From Phycisphaerae bacterium (GTDB taxonomy: Bacteria; Planctomycetota; Phycisphaerae; Sedimentisphaerales; Anaerobacaceae): 64,000 nt of DNA. Below the pieces are notes generated by a model that did not search any database, was not told where the DNA came from, and saw only the letters and a program-made list of their open reading frames with translations. Below are positions 1 to 8,993 of the stretch, in pieces (positions within the stretch are counted from its first letter, which is position 1; every line of letters begins with the position of its first letter). The position numbers and the translations under genes are program-made. The DNA is taken from positions 1-64,000 of the forward strand of contig JAGOLX010000018.1 of assembly GCA_017993835.1 (NCBI GenBank), read 5' to 3'.

Positions 1-772
1 GCCGCCGCCGGCCGGCTGCTGACTCCTGACGATCACGACGAGCGAGGGCGTCCGCGGACTTGGGCGACTTCGGCGGTCCCACAGGATTCGCCGCGTTTGC
101 GGGTTCGGACTCGGTAGAGGCGTTCGGCGAAGCCGCCTTCGGCTTGGAAGACGGTGGCTCGGGCTTCCCGACAAGACGGTGCGACGACAAGAGCGGTGGG
201 CACAGCCCACCCTACGCCTACGCCCTTCGTGTCGCTTCGTGGTTTCATTGTCGTCGCTCGGGACTCGGCCCTCGTCGCTCGGGTGGATTCCTGCTTCCGC
301 AGGAATGACAAGAGGGATTGCCGCGTTGTCGCGCGTAATGATGTCGATTGAACGCGTGGGTTGGGAACCCACCCTACCCCCTTCGTGTCGCTTCGTGCCC
401 TTCGTGGTTTCACGGATTGGACCAGCGGCGGGGAATACACCCTGACGCCCAACGCGGATCTCGCGGATCTCCTGGGCAGCAGCGTGGTGGGATTCCTGCG
501 ACGACGGCACATGCTGTAATCTGCCGGGATTCTGAGTGCTCACTACAAGCACTGCGAGAGTCTTCGCAGCCTTTTTCATGCGCGCCCAACGCCGGGAGGA
601 TTCAGATGAGGACCGCGACCACGGCCCCCCGTCTGGACTCTGTTCCCTCTGCGGTTTCCATCGTCCAACCCATCCGACCAGGCTCAGGGTTGCGGTTCCT
701 TGCGGGATTTGGTATGGATGGGGACGGATTTCACACTGGAACTCTGTTGGCTTCCGTCGAAAGGAGATCGCC
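1..772. other. Repeat-rich region without a convincing gene
   Basis: No reading frame here shows a recognisable protein. The stretch carries two REP-like palindromes ending in CCCACCCTAC (about 193-215 and 354-377) and a GGATTCCTGC/GCAGGAATGAC palindrome (285-309). It also holds repeats of the phrases CTTCGTGTCGCTTCGTG and TCGTCGCTCGG. The long plus-strand frame open from 536 is only an upstream extension of the sugar kinase gene, whose own ribosome site lies just before 773. Confidence 0.6.
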
Positions 773-1852
773 GTGAGTATTGAACTGAAGAAGAATTGCC
801 GATACGCGTTGCTCGTCCCGACCAGTATGGGGATTCGCCTGACGCCCGACAGCGGGCAGCCGTTCCATTGCAGCCGGAGGCTCACCATGCAGGCGACCAG
901 CGCCGAGACCAACGTCGCCAGCGTCTCGTCGTACCTGGGCCTGCCGGTCAAGGTGCTGACGACGTTCGTCAAGGGCAGCCCGATCGCGAGGTTCATCAAG
1001 GACGACCTCGCGAGCCGGCACATGGACGTCGAGGGCAAGGAAGTCCCGCAGGGCGGGCCCTGGGGTTACCGTCACCAGTTCAACCTCGCCGACTGCGGCT
1101 ATGGCTCTCGCGGCCCTCGCGTCTCGAACGACCGGGCGGGCGAGGTCGGACGGACCTTGAACGTCAAGGACTTCGATCTGGAACGGATCTTCGGCAAAGA
1201 AGGCGTCCAGATCGTACACCTGTCGGGCCTGATCGGGGCGCTGTCTCCCGAGACCGGGACCTTCTGCCTGGAGATCGCCCGGGCCGCGAAGAGGCACGGA
1301 ACGCGGATCGCGTTCGACCTGAACTACCGGGCCTCCTTCTGGAAGGGCCGGGAGAAGGAGCTTCGCACGATCTTTCACGAGATCGCAGGCGTCGCGGACA
1401 TCCTCGTCGGGAACGAGGAGGATTTTCAGCTCTCGCTGGGCATCGAGGGCCCGGAGGCAGGCGGCAAGGGTCTGGCTGCCAAGATGGACAGCTTCAAAGT
1501 GATGATCGACCGCGTGCGGAAGGCGTATCCCAACGCCTCGGTCTTCGCGACGACGCTTCGCGAGGTGGTCAGCTGTAATTGCCACCGCTGGGGCGCCCTG
1601 ATGGCCGAAGGGAGCAACTGGCACGTCGTCGAGCCTCGCGAGATCGTCGTGCTCGACCGCATCGGCGGCGGCGACGGCTTCGTCGGCGGCATGCTCTACG
1701 CCATCCTGCGAGCCTGGGAGCCCGCCAAGTGGGTCCAGTTCGGGTGGGCGACCGGCGCCCTGGTCACGACGCTGCTGACCGACTACGCCCAGCCCGCGGA
1801 CGAAGAGGAAATCTGGAGCATCTGGGAGGGCAATGCCCGCGTGAAGCGATAG
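773..1852 (+). CDS. kdgK: PfkB-family sugar kinase, probable 2-dehydro-3-deoxygluconokinase
   Basis: A 359-residue PfkB/ribokinase-family kinase that would phosphorylate a sugar acid, most likely 2-keto-3-deoxygluconate, in the cytoplasm. The family's C-terminal signature is plain: GGGDGFVGG around residues 298-306, with the catalytic Asp at 301. Upstream, DLNYRASFW (about residues 182-190) matches the substrate-pocket stretch of KDG kinases. The start is GTG at 773 because AAGGAG sits six bases upstream; the frame is open further upstream but shows no family sequence there. KDG is the usual product of uronate and polysaccharide breakdown, which fits the carbohydrate-active genes elsewhere in the window. 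Substrate assignment is inferred; fructokinase or another PfkB activity is possible. Confidence 0.8.
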   Translation: MSIELKKNCRYALLVPTSMGIRLTPDSGQPFHCSRRLTMQATSAETNVASVSSYLGLPVKVLTTFVKGSPIARFIKDDLASRHMDVEGKEVPQGGPWGYRHQFNLADCGYGSRGPRVSNDRAGEVGRTLNVKDFDLERIFGKEGVQIVHLSGLIGALSPETGTFCLEIARAAKRHGTRIAFDLNYRASFWKGREKELRTIFHEIAGVADILVGNEEDFQLSLGIEGPEAGGKGLAAKMDSFKVMIDRVRKAYPNASVFATTLREVVSCNCHRWGALMAEGSNWHVVEPREIVVLDRIGGGDGFVGGMLYAILRAWEPAKWVQFGWATGALVTTLLTDYAQPADEEEIWSIWEGNARVKR

Positions 1853-1938
1853 CGGAACGGGCCTTCGGCGCGCAAGACCGTCTCCACATGTGAAACCACG
1901 AAGGGCACGAAGGATACGAGTACAGAGAGAAACCTCCT

Positions 1939-3105
1939 ATGAAAGTACATCGATCTGTCTTGAACTCGTGGTTGGCGGTTCTGTCTGTCACGATTGTGGG
2001 ACCAGCGCGGGGGGCGGAGGTGATCGATCTTGGGCCGGAACTGGCGGCGGTGCGAGAGGAGAACAAGTTCCCGGCACTCGGGGCGGCGGTGATCGTGGAG
2101 GGCAAGCTCCATGCCCTCGGCGTGGTCGGCGTGCGCAAAGACGGCAGCGAGGTCCCCGCCGAGCCCAACGACGCCTTTCACCTGGGCTCGTGCACCAAGG
2201 CCATGACCGGCTCGCTGATCGCGATGCTCGTCGAGCAGGGCAAGCTCAAGTGGGACACGCCGCTGATCGAGTACTTCCCCGAGATGAAGGACACGATGCA
2301 TCCCGACTACCGCGAAGTGACGCTGCTGCACCTGCTGTCGCACCGGGCGGGCGTCCCGTCCATGACCGCGGGCTTCGCGCCGGTCGAGGGCCAGCAACTC
2401 GACGAGGTTCTCGCGATGCAGTCCCCCGCCGCCCAGCGGAAGCGCCTCGTGGAAATCGTCCTGGCCCAGCCCCCAGTCAACAAGCCCGGCGAGAAGCACG
2501 AGTACTCCAACGCGGGCTTCACCATCGCGGGCGTCATCGCCGAGCGGGTCATGGGCGAGGACTATGAGTCGCTGCTGACGCGGATGCTGTTCGAGCCGCT
2601 GGGGATGCGGACCGCTGGATTCGGGCCGATGGGCACGCGGGGAAAGACCGACGCGCTGTGGGCCCATCGCAAGGAGGGCGACAGGATCGTCCCTATCGAG
2701 CCCGGCCCGCAGGCCGACAATCCTCCCTTCCTGACGCCGGGCGGGCGCGTCCACTGCTCGATGGCCGATTGGGCGAAGTACATCCAGTGCGTGCTGGCGG
2801 CTATGCGGAGCGAGCCGGGCCTGCTGCCCCCCTCCTGCGTCGGGCAACTGAAGCATCCCCCCTTTGGCGGCACATACGCTTTGGGCTGGGGCCTCTACGA
2901 ACGCGACTGGGCAAGCGGCACGGCCCTCTCTCACGGCGGCAGCAACACGAAGAACTACGCCATCGTCTGGGTCGCCCCCCAGAGGAACTTCGCGGTCCTC
3001 GTCGCGACGAACCTCGGCGGCGACGACGCCGCAAAGGGCCTGGACAAGCTCTGCAGCGCGCTGATCCGCACGTTCCTGACCCCGATCCCTTGCTCCACGT
3101 CGTAG
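1939..3105 (+). CDS. Beta-lactamase-fold serine hydrolase (class C/esterase type)
   Basis: A 388-residue exported serine hydrolase of the beta-lactamase/penicillin-binding-protein-like family (class C, EstB-type). An N-terminal signal peptide covers about the first 25 residues. The three family motifs are in order: S-C-T-K with nucleophile Ser84 and Lys87, Y-S-N at Tyr189, and H-G-G near residue 332 in place of KTG. HGG is typical of esterase and peptidase members rather than true resistance enzymes, so a role in peptide or ester hydrolysis outside the cytoplasm is more likely than antibiotic resistance. It follows the kinase by 86 bases that include a GAAACCACGAAGGGCACGAA repeat phrase, so it is probably not tightly coupled to the kinase. 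The Shine-Dalgarno is weak. Confidence 0.8.
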   Translation: MKVHRSVLNSWLAVLSVTIVGPARGAEVIDLGPELAAVREENKFPALGAAVIVEGKLHALGVVGVRKDGSEVPAEPNDAFHLGSCTKAMTGSLIAMLVEQGKLKWDTPLIEYFPEMKDTMHPDYREVTLLHLLSHRAGVPSMTAGFAPVEGQQLDEVLAMQSPAAQRKRLVEIVLAQPPVNKPGEKHEYSNAGFTIAGVIAERVMGEDYESLLTRMLFEPLGMRTAGFGPMGTRGKTDALWAHRKEGDRIVPIEPGPQADNPPFLTPGGRVHCSMADWAKYIQCVLAAMRSEPGLLPPSCVGQLKHPPFGGTYALGWGLYERDWASGTALSHGGSNTKNYAIVWVAPQRNFAVLVATNLGGDDAAKGLDKLCSALIRTFLTPIPCSTS

Positions 3106-3206
3106 AAGATAACGCCTTACGGCGTCACTACGAACGAGTGAGTCGCCAACCAGTGCCCGTTTCGGATCTCGGTTATTCGAGCTTGTTCTGGACTTCGATA
3201 TTCGTG

Positions 3207-5690
3207 CTATTGCTTGATCACGCGGATGTCGTCGATGAGGATCACGCCGGTAGCGCCGGAGACCGGGCTGGTCCGGCTGCCCACGCCGATGTACAGCGTC
3301 TGGATCTTCGTCGTCTTCACGCCGGTGAAGCTGCTGAGCGGGATGCTCCACTGGGTCCAGGTCGTCGCGTTGACCAGTGCCGTGTCTTCGCTCTGGACAT
3401 AGGCGACCTTCCCGGTGTTGTCCTCGAGCCCAACGTACAGCGGCGCGGCGACGTTGTCCGCCTTGCCTCGGACGAAGAGGACGAGCGTGTCCATTCCTTC
3501 GACGGTCCAGTTCTGAGCGGAGGCGAACTCCCGCGTGATCTCGGCATAGTGCGGCGAGCAGGAGTTGTCGTACTGGAAGGGCATGGACTGATAGCCCTCA
3601 TCGGCGATCTTCTGCTCGACGTACGGGGCGTCCAGGTACCCGACGAGCGAGCCGCACATGTTGTTGGTGAACCATGTGTCGGTCCAGATGTCGTAGATTC
3701 GGCTGCCCTCGTCGGCCGTATAGATCTCGAAGTCGTCGACGACGAGGAAGGCGGCGGTCGTGAAGCTCCACACGGCGCCCTTCCACGGACTGCCCGTGCC
3801 GGCGTCGTTCACCTCATCGACGCGCCAGTAGTAGGTCTTGTTCCACTCGAGGTCGCCCGGTTCGAAGGTGGACTCCGCAGCGTCCTGGCGGCCCTGGTAG
3901 ATGCCGGCGGTCGTCGCGTCGGCGTCAGCCACCGCAGCGGCGTCCTCGCCAAAGTACACGTCCTGCTGCGCGGCGGCGGGCGCCGCGGTCCAGCTCAGCA
4001 CCGGCGTCTGCGGTGCGCTCGCCGACCCGTTGGCCGGATACGGATTCGTCGCATGGACCGGCAACTGGAGCACGCCGGTCGGGATGATGTCCCGCGCGAT
4101 CGACGGGCTCTCCCAGGACAACTGGGCGACGGCGCCGCCGCCCTTCTCGTAGTACTCCATCCTCACGCGGTAGAACTGCCCTGCGGTCAGATCGACCGTC
4201 GCAATGTCGTCGGTGGTGCCGTGGTCGGTCCAGTTGTCGATGACCAGGCGCCCGTCGAGCCAGAGCCGCACGCCGTCGTCGGTCGTGGTGATCAGATCGT
4301 AGGTCCCCGTCAGCGGGGCTTTGAGATCGGCGGTCCAGCGGGCGGACACATCGTCGCTGAGGGCGCCTGCGACGACATCGCTGCCCCAACTGTGGTTGAT
4401 GGCTTCTTCCGTCGCGGTGGCGATCGGGTCGCCCGCCAGTTCCGTGCCCTTGAAGTACTGGGCGTAGACCCCGTCGCCAGGACCGACGGTCGTGAAGCTC
4501 CACACGGAGCCCGGATAGACCGCGCCGGCCCAGTCTTGCTCGTCAATCCGCCAGTAGTACGTCGTGTTCTCGGCGAGCGTGCCCGGGTCATACTCGGTCA
4601 GCAGGGTGTTGCCCTTGAGTGCGGCCGGGTCGCCGGCCTTGACGGCGGCCTTGTCCGTACCGAAGTAGACGTCGCTGGACGAAGCGTTCAGGCCCGCTGT
4701 CCAAGCCAGGTCCGCATCGACGCTGACGCCGGCACGCCCATCCCATGGCAGGGGCAGGTAGGCCGTCGCAGGGGCCGCCGTGAAGGACCAGACCGTTCCG
4801 GGATACACGGTCGTGCCGTCGGCGCCGACCTCGTCGATCCGCCAGTAGTACTTGGTCATCGCGGTCAAGCCGGCGATATGCCAGTATGCGTTGGCGCTCG
4901 CCGCCTGCTGGCCCATGAGGTCGGCGGCGCCCAGGGTCGGACTGGTCCCGAAATAGATGTTGTGAAACGCGGCGGTCACGCCCGACGTCCAGCTCATCAG
5001 CGGCGACTGGACGTATTGGGCGCCGTCGGCCGGACTGGGGCTGGTGGCCTGGACCGATCCGCTGTCGAACTTCGCGGTCATCAGCTTGCCGCTGACCTCG
5101 GAAGCCACGGCGTAACCGACGTAGATGCTCGACGGGATTCCGGCGACCGACGTGCTGTACACTTCAGTCCACACCTGCTTGTCGCGCGAGGAGTAGGCTG
5201 CGAAGGTGTTGCCCGCCCGTTTGACTTTGACCCACAGCGGGGCGCCCACTGTCCCGGTGCTGACCTCCTCGGCCGCGCCGCCCAGGCTTTCGCGTCCCCA
5301 GAAGGTGACCGCGTGCTCACCGCCGTCCGTATTGGCGCTGACGCCCATGAACAGGTACGGCGAGTTCGGCAGGAGCAGCACGCGGAGCATGATGCCCGCC
5401 ATGGACCAGTCGGACTGCGAAGACTCGAGGCTGGCCACCCGCGCGACGAGCTCGCCGTCGCCGGAGAGCGTCTTGTACACGAAGTGGAACTGGTCGGACG
5501 AACCGCGAATGCCCGTGCCGTCTCCGCGGATCGTCCAGGTCAGCGTGGAAGCGTCGTACGCCGCACTGCCTGCGACCGCGGGACTACCGATGCCCGCGCT
5601 GGTCCAGCCGGCAGGCAATTGACCGAACAGCGGTGTTGCAAGAGACATCACCCCGAGCACACAAACCGAACACGTCATCGCCCTACGCAT
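3207..5690 (-). CDS. Large secreted protein with PA14 and Fn3-like modules
   Basis: An 827-residue exported protein. The start at 5690 is fixed by AGGAGG eight bases upstream and by the signal peptide that follows (MRRAMTCSVCVLG, ending near FGQ). The first third looks like a concanavalin-A-like/DUF1349 module of the type ending in Y-V-G-Y-A-V. Three Fn3-like modules follow, each with a W-T-A and D-V-Y-F-G core and Y-Y-W-R-I/V-D-E ending. Within them lies a PA14 domain (YAQYFKGTELAG to about WESPS) likely to bind carbohydrate. The last 160 residues resemble a sugar-binding jelly-roll ending in ILIDDIRVIK. No catalytic domain or dockerin is apparent. It diverges from the glycosyltransferase gene across 236 bases. 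Exact ligand unknown. Confidence 0.75.
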   Translation of the reverse strand: MRRAMTCSVCVLGVMSLATPLFGQLPAGWTSAGIGSPAVAGSAAYDASTLTWTIRGDGTGIRGSSDQFHFVYKTLSGDGELVARVASLESSQSDWSMAGIMLRVLLLPNSPYLFMGVSANTDGGEHAVTFWGRESLGGAAEEVSTGTVGAPLWVKVKRAGNTFAAYSSRDKQVWTEVYSTSVAGIPSSIYVGYAVASEVSGKLMTAKFDSGSVQATSPSPADGAQYVQSPLMSWTSGVTAAFHNIYFGTSPTLGAADLMGQQAASANAYWHIAGLTAMTKYYWRIDEVGADGTTVYPGTVWSFTAAPATAYLPLPWDGRAGVSVDADLAWTAGLNASSSDVYFGTDKAAVKAGDPAALKGNTLLTEYDPGTLAENTTYYWRIDEQDWAGAVYPGSVWSFTTVGPGDGVYAQYFKGTELAGDPIATATEEAINHSWGSDVVAGALSDDVSARWTADLKAPLTGTYDLITTTDDGVRLWLDGRLVIDNWTDHGTTDDIATVDLTAGQFYRVRMEYYEKGGGAVAQLSWESPSIARDIIPTGVLQLPVHATNPYPANGSASAPQTPVLSWTAAPAAAQQDVYFGEDAAAVADADATTAGIYQGRQDAAESTFEPGDLEWNKTYYWRVDEVNDAGTGSPWKGAVWSFTTAAFLVVDDFEIYTADEGSRIYDIWTDTWFTNNMCGSLVGYLDAPYVEQKIADEGYQSMPFQYDNSCSPHYAEITREFASAQNWTVEGMDTLVLFVRGKADNVAAPLYVGLEDNTGKVAYVQSEDTALVNATTWTQWSIPLSSFTGVKTTKIQTLYIGVGSRTSPVSGATGVILIDDIRVIKQ

Positions 5691-5926
5691 GGCATACCTC
5701 CTGAAATGAATCCACGTGGCACGCCGGTCGCGTCGCCACAAATCGGAAAGACCTCCACACGATGCCAAACACCTGTCCTTGGACTCCACCATCCCTCTTA
5801 TACCACATTCTCGGTCGAAACGCAAGAGGAATCGGGAGCCCCTTGCCGGTCGGCGACCTGCACGATAAGCTCTGCACGTACCCGGCTCCTGGGACGATCC
5901 CGGCCGGACGGTTGCCGAAGAGTCGG

Positions 5927-8650
5927 ATGCCTATGGATGCCCAGAGCCCCATGCCTGATCTCTCGGTCGTGGTGCCCACGCTCAACGAAGGCCCAAACGT
6001 GGATCTGCTCCTGGCCGGGTTGTTCCGGGCCTTCCGCGAGGAAGGTCGGGAAATCGAAGTCCTGTTCGCCGACGGCGGCTCGACGGACGGGACCCGGGAG
6101 AAGGTGCAGGCCTGGACGGACCGGGCGCCGGTCCGACTGGTCGACGCGAGGAGCGGATGCGGGCTGGCGGGCGACGTCCTGATCGCCGCTCGCGAGGGCC
6201 GGGCGGAGGTCGTCCTGGTGATGGACGGGGACCTCAGTCACGACCCCCAGGCGGCGCCGGACGTGGCCCGACCGGTGATCGAGGGCCAGCGGGACATGGT
6301 GATCGGCAGCCGGTATGTGCCCGGCGGTACGACCCCCGGCTGGTCCTGGCCCCGTCGGGCGATGTCACGCATGGCCAGGGCCCTCGTCTGGCCGCTCACC
6401 GACGTGCGCGACCCGACCTCCGGGTTCTTCGCCATCCGACGGGATCGGCTCCTGGCCGTCGGCGATGACGCGGAGGGCTTCAAGATCGCCCTGGAGACGC
6501 TCCTGCGCAACGACGAAAGCCTTCGCGTCGGCGAGGTTCCCATCTGTTTTGCAAGCCGGTCCTCCGGGCAATCCAAGATGAGCCCGCGCCAAGCCGTGTG
6601 CTATCTGCGCCGCGTCATCGCCTTGACCGGCGCGACCGCTGCCGCCGTCACCGCCCGACGGTTCGTCCCGCTCGCCCTTGCGGGTCTGGTCCTCGACGTG
6701 GGCGTTCTCCAGGTCCTTCATCGCCTCGCGGGCAGCCTGGCGGTCTCCCACATCGTCAGTTGCCTGTTGGCGATGGTCGTGGTCTATCAGTTGACCAGTC
6801 GCTGGGCGTTCCGACCCGCGACAGGCGGGCGTCGGGACGCGGGAGCGGCTCTGCGTTTCGTCCCAGTGTGTCTGGTGACTCTGTTTCTTCGTGGGGGCCT
6901 CCTGGCGATGCTGACGGAACGGGCCGGGTGGCTCCCCTGGCAAGCGGTCGCAGGCGCGGGCGCAGTATCCGCGGTCCTCGCCTACGTCGGCATGGCGTTC
7001 TTCGTCTTCCGCCGGGACGACGGGACGCCCGCGTTCCTCTCCCGGCGTCTCGCGGCCGTCGGATGGATCGGCGCCGCCCTGCTGCTGCGACTGGCCTATC
7101 TCGGACTGCCCGATCTGCTGCCGGAGGAGGCCTACTACTGGAACTACGCCCAGCACCCGGCGCTGAGCTACCTGGATCATCCGCCCATGGTCGCCTGGTT
7201 GATCGGCCTGGGCACTGCGGCGTTCGGCGACACCGAGTTCGGCGTGCGGATCGGCACGTTCCTGTGCTGGTTCGTCACCGCAGGGTTCTGCTTCGCAACC
7301 GCACGCGACCTCTTCGGCAAGGGGGTCGCCCTGCAGACGGTCGCGCTGGCTGCGGTGCTGCCCTTCTTCTTCGTGTTCGGTTTCTTCGCGACGCCGGACG
7401 CGCCTCTGACCGCGGCCTGGGCCGGGACGCTGTTCTTCCTCCAACGCGCCCTGCTGGCCGACCAGGAGCGGGCCTGGTGGGGCGCCGGCATCTGCCTCGG
7501 CCTGGGAATGCTCTCGAAATACACGATCATCCTGCTGGGACCGGCGGTGTTGCTGTTCCTCGCACTGGATCGTCCAAGCCGGCGATGGCTGCGGCGTCCT
7601 GAGCCGTACCTGGCGGCGCTCGTCGCGACGATCCTGCTGACCCCGGTGATCGTGTGGAACCTGCGGAACGACTGGGTCTCGTTCTTCTTCCAGACGACGG
7701 GCCGGCTCAACCGCCCGAGCGAGTTCGGACTGCCCCTGCTCGTCGCCTCCGTGCTCCTTCTGGTCACGCCGCTCGGGGCGCTCGACGCATTCCGGGCCTT
7801 GTTCTCGTCGCGCGCCGAGCGCCGGGCGTCGGGCGTCAGCCCAGCCACGACGCGCCAACGGCTCTTCATGGCGGTCTTCACTCTCGTGCCGCTGTCGGTC
7901 TTCGCCGTCTTCAGCCTTCGGCACGCGGTGCGACTCAACTGGACCGGCCCAATCTGGCTGGCCGCACTGCCCGGCATCGCGGCATGGATCTCAAGGCCGT
8001 CCTCCGCGGCCGGCCGCAGGAGCGAGACGATCACGCAACAGGTCTGGGCCTTCACGCCTGCGGTCCTCGTGCTGTCGTTCGGCGCGTTCTTCCACTACCT
8101 CGCGATCGGGCTTCCCGGCCTGGGGATCGACCGCGACATGGGGCTGCCGATGGCGTGGGAGGAGATCGGGCGGGACGTGGAGTCGCTGGCCCAGCAGATG
8201 GAGCGAGATCACGGGGTCGCGCCGCTCGTCGTCGGGATCGACCGGTACGGCCTGGCCAGCGAGCTGGCGTTCTACCGTCGGGCGGGCAAGAAGGGCGTCG
8301 AACAGACCTGCGGTCGGCACCTCTTCGGCGGCAATGCCCTGATGTACTTCTTCTGGTTCAAGCCCGAGGAGCAGGCGGGCCGGCTGATGCTGCTGGTCTC
8401 CCTGGACCGGGGGGACCTCGACCGTCCCAACATCGTCCGCTGGGTCCGGCTCGACCCCATCCAGGAACGAATCGTACACAAGCACGGCCTGGAGGCGCGG
8501 TACTTCTGCCGGGTCGCATACGACTACCGCCCGCCGCCGCCGCAGGATCGACCCGATTCCTTCCCCCTGCGGAGGGTGATGTCCCAAGAAACGGCTCTCC
8601 CGGTCGACGGAGCTTGCCGCCGGCTCCCCTGCTATGCTGCAAGTCGGTGA
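5927..8650 (+). CDS. Three-module membrane glycosyltransferase: GT2 (DPM1-like)-GtrA-GT39
   Basis: A 907-residue fusion. Residues about 8-230 are a dolichol-phosphate-mannose-synthase-like GT2 domain: VVVPTLNEGPN, DGGSTDGTRE, the metal-binding DGD of VMDGDLSHDP, and DPTSGFFAIRRD. Residues about 240-370 are a GtrA-like four-helix membrane module. The remaining part is a PMT_2/GT39 (ArnT-like) multi-membrane transferase with the typical acidic loop EEAYYWNYAQHP and HPPM. The combination suggests one polypeptide that makes a polyprenyl-phosphate sugar, helps move it across the inner membrane and transfers it to an outside acceptor. Start ATG at 5927 is chosen before MPDLSVVVPT; 5933 and 5951 are alternatives and no ribosome site is decisive. 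The acceptor is unknown. Confidence 0.82.
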   Translation: MPMDAQSPMPDLSVVVPTLNEGPNVDLLLAGLFRAFREEGREIEVLFADGGSTDGTREKVQAWTDRAPVRLVDARSGCGLAGDVLIAAREGRAEVVLVMDGDLSHDPQAAPDVARPVIEGQRDMVIGSRYVPGGTTPGWSWPRRAMSRMARALVWPLTDVRDPTSGFFAIRRDRLLAVGDDAEGFKIALETLLRNDESLRVGEVPICFASRSSGQSKMSPRQAVCYLRRVIALTGATAAAVTARRFVPLALAGLVLDVGVLQVLHRLAGSLAVSHIVSCLLAMVVVYQLTSRWAFRPATGGRRDAGAALRFVPVCLVTLFLRGGLLAMLTERAGWLPWQAVAGAGAVSAVLAYVGMAFFVFRRDDGTPAFLSRRLAAVGWIGAALLLRLAYLGLPDLLPEEAYYWNYAQHPALSYLDHPPMVAWLIGLGTAAFGDTEFGVRIGTFLCWFVTAGFCFATARDLFGKGVALQTVALAAVLPFFFVFGFFATPDAPLTAAWAGTLFFLQRALLADQERAWWGAGICLGLGMLSKYTIILLGPAVLLFLALDRPSRRWLRRPEPYLAALVATILLTPVIVWNLRNDWVSFFFQTTGRLNRPSEFGLPLLVASVLLLVTPLGALDAFRALFSSRAERRASGVSPATTRQRLFMAVFTLVPLSVFAVFSLRHAVRLNWTGPIWLAALPGIAAWISRPSSAAGRRSETITQQVWAFTPAVLVLSFGAFFHYLAIGLPGLGIDRDMGLPMAWEEIGRDVESLAQQMERDHGVAPLVVGIDRYGLASELAFYRRAGKKGVEQTCGRHLFGGNALMYFFWFKPEEQAGRLMLLVSLDRGDLDRPNIVRWVRLDPIQERIVHKHGLEARYFCRVAYDYRPPPPQDRPDSFPLRRVMSQETALPVDGACRRLPCYAASR

Positions 8651-8993
8651 ACCGGGCGGAAAAATCTCGCCTTGGCCCGCCTGCAAGGGCCCTGCCGAAA
8701 CGACCCGCCCCCTCCCTCGCCGGGAGGAGAACCCAGCCAGAGCACAGAGAGCTGTGGTGTTATAGGACTGCCGATCTTCATCAAAACGCCGCACGGGCCG
8801 CCGCCCGATACAGAGGACGCGCGCGCCAGACCGGGCTTGACCCTCCAGTCATCCCGGCGTATAATAAGGGCAAATCGGGTGCTGGGTGTACGGACACTTC
8901 CCTCGTGGCAGAACATCTTTCCGACAGTGCAGTCCACTGCATGGATAAGTCTGGATCAGCGAACTGGGGTCGAAGAACAGACATAGTCCGATC
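8651..8993. other. Intergenic region upstream of the lipoprotein pair
   Basis: 343 bases without a supported gene. The only structured signal is the near-consensus promoter at 8837-8865. No hairpin followed by a T-run was seen after the glycosyltransferase stop. Confidence 0.5.
8837..8865 (+). promoter_or_regulatory. Sigma70-type promoter
   Basis: TTGACC at 8837 and TATAAT at 8860 with a 17-base spacer, a near-consensus vegetative promoter. Transcription would begin near 8872, giving a leader of about 120 bases before the first DUF4056-like lipoprotein gene. Confidence 0.65.

Noticed and set aside
1-512. Open frames on both strands at the left edge
   Set aside because: They are made from repeated palindromes and phrase repeats and lack any protein-like composition.
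1939-3105. Antibiotic-resistance beta-lactamase
   Set aside because: The HGG motif and length fit esterase/peptidase-type members of the fold better than resistance enzymes.
2658-6182. A 1174-residue open frame on the plus strand
   Set aside because: It is the shadow of the beta-lactamase-like and PA14 genes in another frame. Its composition is Arg/Gly/Pro/Ala-rich with no domain, and the real genes on both strands have signal peptides and motifs.
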